Assembly (NCBI RefSeq): GCF_001949145.1
Contig: NW_019091356.1
Span: forward strand, 4,367,211 to 4,427,210
Length of the DNA: 60,000 nucleotides
Direction of reading: 5' to 3'
Source of the DNA: Acanthaster planci
Taxonomy: Eukaryota; Echinodermata; Asteroidea; Valvatida; Acanthasteridae
The position numbers were made by a program, and so were the translations under genes. This document shows, piece by piece, positions 56,194 through 60,000 of the stretch (within the stretch, counting starts at the first letter, position 1; each line of letters begins with the position of its first letter). The notes below the pieces were generated by a model. That model ran no database searches, was not told where the DNA came from, and saw nothing but the letters and a program-made list of their open reading frames with translations.

Positions 56194-59100
56194 CTACAAG
56201 TAAGTTTCTAGTTCCTCGAAGGACACGCTCTTCCGAATGTTATCACCGGATATCTGCCTGTAGAACCGTTTCAAGTAAGGATCGGCCGACATACCAGCGC
56301 TGATCGTGTTCTGCAGCCGACGCTTCTTGTAGACAGACGTACGGGAGCTAGATTGAAATATGCATTGCCAAGATAAAACGACAAAACTTATACTAATATT
56401 GTATTTTTCAATGAAGTTTAAAAACGGACAATTAACATATTTCCAAAGACACAGAGCAGTGAGATATCTTTCCGTGAACAGTTTCTGCCTATGAGGCATT
56501 TCGGTATTCCAACAACGCATGCCTAAACTGAACAGCGTTCAATTTGGGAACAGGAGCACGCGTGCGCGACGATCTGACGAAACTGCGCGGCCGTACGCTA
56601 ACTCATGCGCGCACCTTGCTCCCAACTGACCTTGCCTTGTTGAAATACCGAACTGGCTCATATAGATCGCATTTCCCCAAATCCCTCGCGATTCTTCATC
56701 TTGATATTAGGTCTAGTCCGATTGGAAATGGCTTCCCGCATTTTTGCCATTTTGGCTACACAGTCAGGCTGCCTAACAAGTCAATCTATAGTCCTGTTAT
56801 CAAGATGGCAAAACGAAGAGGTTGGTATAAAGTGAGTTACGTCACTGCAAACAATTTATACTAAATCCAGTAAAGGTTGAAAGCCTTTGATTATTCTGAC
56901 ATTGATATGGTGAGGCAACAAGGGCCGTAAGTGCAAGAGCCGCAACGATAGTCGCAGCTACATCACACCTTCACCCAATACAGCACCTACAGATGGGAAT
57001 ATAACAGCGTCCTACCTAACCATCTCTACAGCATCTTTAAGGAGAAGCAGCTCCGCGTGCACTTTGTCCTTACGCTTGACACGAACTCGCATCATCTTCT
57101 CCTGCCACAGATATCGCTGTACCAGTTTCCTCACAATGTTCTGCGGTAGAAAAACGAATGATATGCAAGTCAGTTCTAACGTTGTCACGAAAGTTTAGGC
57201 TCGGTACAGACAGGTATACAGGTTTCTTTTCCGTCTGGATTTGTGTATAGTTGCTAGTTATGCGGACGTTTCCTCATGGTCACAATTATCCGAACCGATA
57301 GCACTCTGCAAAGCTGCCACCTCCTTTGGCTCAAAGTTCTGCCCTGATTTCATACCTGATAGCCATCATGCTGAAAGTTCCTCAAAGCTTCTTTCCTCTG
57401 TTAGCAAGAGATACAAAGAGAAAAGAAAGGAAAATTACAGGACAGTGATTATCATGTAGTGCGTGGTTTCATGTTTCTTCTACTGTTTGAATGAATGATG
57501 TAAGATTAGTTACAAGTAGGCTATGCCTAACAGAAAGAACATTTTGTTTATGTAAACCTGGTACTGCAAGTGCTTGAAATTGAGTTGAGCCTACCACTTT
57601 CTGTCAGAGGAGTCGGCACTAATCTATCCCAACCTAACCTGATGTTTTGGACGTGAGCCCCTGTTGAAATGCGCCAAGCGTTGGATCAGTCTGAGAACGC
57701 TTCTCATAGACGGGATGATGTTGAGAGGTGGTGGTATAGTGGCGCTCTCTGAGAGATACTCCGTCATCAACCGTGTCCGGGCAACCTTCCATTCCACGTC
57801 GGAATTTTCCTTCACAGAACACACAACGAAGTTGTTTTCTCATTGTGTGTTTACCCAGTCACAAAGTCATTGATCAGAAAACCAGGCCAGCATACGCGAA
57901 CACATTAAGGTAAAATAATGCCGGTGATTGCGTACCCACCTCAACACGGGTGTATGTGTTGCTCATCATAGCGATAAGGGCGTTCAAAAGTACGACCACG
58001 CCCACCAAAGAGTAAGCAGCGTACAGGATGGTACCCACGACCTGAGAAAATCCTAAGTCGGCGTTCATTTTTAGGTTGTCGAGATTCATCAAGTCAAAAA
58101 GAGACCAGAATAAAGTCTCAATCGAGTTCCACAAGCTGGAAAAAATATCATGAGGATGTCCGTTATTCACTCAGTAAACATATTTTGACCCTAAAAGAGC
58201 CGGGCGCGGACTCGTCGACATTATTCTGACATCACCACAGGAGTGGAACCTTTTGGAGTTTTTAGAGTTTCTCTTTGCAATCATTTTGACACTAGTTTTG
58301 CGAGCATCGAACATGCTATTCTTGCGCAGCGCGCATTTTTCCGAGACTGGTCAGCCCAAAATGTACACCGATTCTTTTTCCACTGCGGTGCTCGATGCAC
58401 TCGGGCTAGCATACATGTAGCCTAGAACTTCAAATCGGACCGTAACAACAAAAGCATTGTGTGTGATTGAATTCAAACTTCACATTTTGTAATGATAAGG
58501 AGTGTCTTTAGGCCTACATGCCAAGTTTTAAAGACTCGAGCAAAGCACAACCGAGTTCTTGGCGATGGGCCAAAATAACCCGGCTCTTTTAGCGTAAAAA
58601 ATAGAATAAGAAGGTCAAAATAACGTTATAGACTTATACAATACATTTATAATACCAAAGCCGTATCCAGCAATAATGAACCTTATAGCCGCATCCAAAA
58701 CGGATGTCCAGACCAACACGACTATGTCTATGTCAGCATTATGCTCACGTATTGGCATCTGCCAAAGACCTGTCGGTGTATCCAAAAGATCTGGACGCAG
58801 CCTACCTTCCGAAGGCATGATCCTCACACTCTCCCTCGCACGTTTCTTGCCTGACCATCTCGTAAGTTCGGAAGATCTGGGTCATTCCCAGCGAGAAGGC
58901 CAGCCCCACGATGCTGAAAAGCAGCAAGAACCTGCCGATGTCTCGGGCCATGCCGCCCATGGAAATGTGGAGTGGTCCGACGAAGCTCATGGCTACCATA
59001 GCGTTAAGCAGACCCAGCTGGGTTAACACGTTAGCGATGGCAAAGGCAGCTTCTGCGATGAACAGCGGGTCGTGTGGGGACAATATCACCTTAGGAGGTC

Positions 59101-60000
59101 CGGATCCGGAGGGACTTCCGCCTGTCGTGGAGTTGTTGATACATCTTGCTGGTACACTATCCCCTGGAAACAGCCTGAAGTGGAATGTAAGTTGAATTTT
59201 AGACTTTTTAAATGTTTTTAAGCAATTTCATATTTCAGCACGGGGAACTCGGAGTCGGTCTACCATTATGCATTCAATGAAATGTTTGATTAATAGATAG
59301 GTCCATATTTATCCAGGATTTAGAAAACTGTATATGTCCAACTCACTGGTTCAGAGTTTCACAGCGTTGAATTCTACGTTGTTCTTTGCCTCCGTCTGAC
59401 TCTAACACGTGGAAAGTGTAGTCCACCTGTGATAAAAATAGCAATAAATACTGGATCAAAAGATGTCAAACAATGAAAAAAAGGTTCTCCAATGGATTAA
59501 CGGTCGATAGCCTCTCTTAACTTTACTTTTCCTTTACACCAAAAGTATTATCGGATTTGTCGACACTGCTGTCGACACTGATACCAACGCTGATGAGCTC
59601 ATGTTTATAAATTGCTGACCTTTATGTACGACACAACGCTGAGGGCAATGTAAATCCAGTAGAACATCAACTGCACGGTATGAACCATGTTCCAGCCGTT
59701 TTTTACATAAAGGCGAATTCCACGCCGCCATACTCCTTTCATCTCTCTCCACGTCATCCCTAGCAACGGAAACAGAGACAGCAGACAGAGAGTGAGACAC
59801 GTGTAAACAATAATCCGAGTGCAAACACAGATCAGACAGACGAAAGACGAAGATACCAGGTTGAACAAAACCTTATAAACATGTGGGGTGCTGGCCTCTT
59901 TCGCCGGCTGCATTAATTTGAATAATGACTGTGTGTAGGCCAATACAGATTTATCATCTTACCGATAATCCAAAAGAAGATAATCCAAGGCACAGCCTGG
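56194..60000 (-). CDS. TRPC-type transient receptor potential channel, N-terminus off the right edge
   Basis: Exons: 60000-59963 (partial), about 59928-59620 (start uncertain), 59426-59347, 59174-58806, 58135-57940, 57809-57639, 57140-57021 and 56325-56194. Recognisable parts: TM4-5 region with IAEAAFAIANVLTQLG and GPLHISMGGMARDIGRF; two cysteines before the pore (CEGEC) like the TRPC1/4/5 disulfide; pore helix ETLFWSLFDLMNL with the LFW motif; TM6 VVVLLNALIAMMSNTY; TRP box VEWKVAR (usually EWKFAR); and IPPPLNIIP. The family forms tetrameric plasma-membrane cation channels downstream of phospholipase C. The ankyrin repeats expected at the N-terminus lie outside the window. The protein ends ETYL, a class I PDZ-ligand pattern. 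The phase of the first junction could not be settled. Asp replaces the filter Gly. Confidence 0.9.

Noticed and set aside
1-60000. CRISPR arrays, operons or prokaryotic mobile systems
   Set aside because: The window is clearly metazoan with spliced genes; the tandem repeats found are minisatellites without spacers.

Overview
This is a 60 kb piece of an animal nuclear genome. All genes are split by GT-AG introns into exons of about 50-670 bases, the spacers are AT-rich, and small palindromic transposon relics are common. The palindrome TACATGTA is scattered throughout, and the proteins read as deuterostome homologues (retinol saturase, an LRRFIP-type coiled coil, a TRPC channel, a class B GPCR). 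I infer an invertebrate deuterostome, most likely an echinoderm such as a sea star; the species is not proven. An 813-base run of N (32335-33147) marks an assembly gap.

I rebuilt six genes by joining exons whose reading phases agree at every internal junction except the first TRPC one. From left to right: (1) the 3' eight exons of a class B (secretin-family) GPCR, + strand, 551-7825, with the extracellular domain off the left edge; (2) a complete 13-exon single-pass receptor with two LDLR-class-B (YWTD) propellers around one EGF module and a repeat-rich proline/lysine cytoplasmic tail, - strand, 18176-11301; (3) a complete 12-exon LRRFIP1/2 homologue, + strand, 22539-37258; (4) an aldo-keto reductase with eight exons plus a second, alternative last exon, - strand, 47327-42205; (5) a complete 10-exon retinol saturase, - strand, 53750-48529; (6) the C-terminal eight exons of a TRPC-type cation channel, - strand, from the right edge to 56194.

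Genes 2 and 3 diverge from a roughly 4.4 kb spacer. Genes 3 and 4 converge on a roughly 5 kb spacer with opposed poly(A) signals. Genes 4, 5 and 6 are in tandem on the - strand. The two neighbouring oxidoreductases (4 and 5) could both touch retinoid metabolism, but nothing in the sequence proves a link. The rest of the window is introns and spacers holding several inverted-repeat (MITE-like) elements, tRNA-derived SINE relics, minisatellites and hairpins.

The most interesting points are: a class B GPCR without the normally invariant TM3-ECL2 disulfide cysteines; an aldo-keto reductase whose alternative last exons swap the NADPH-binding Lys for Gln; a TRPC pore with Asp where the filter normally has Gly; an unusual two-propeller receptor whose tail is built from a 24-base coding minisatellite; and a MITE-like hairpin with a perfect 9-base target-site duplication.
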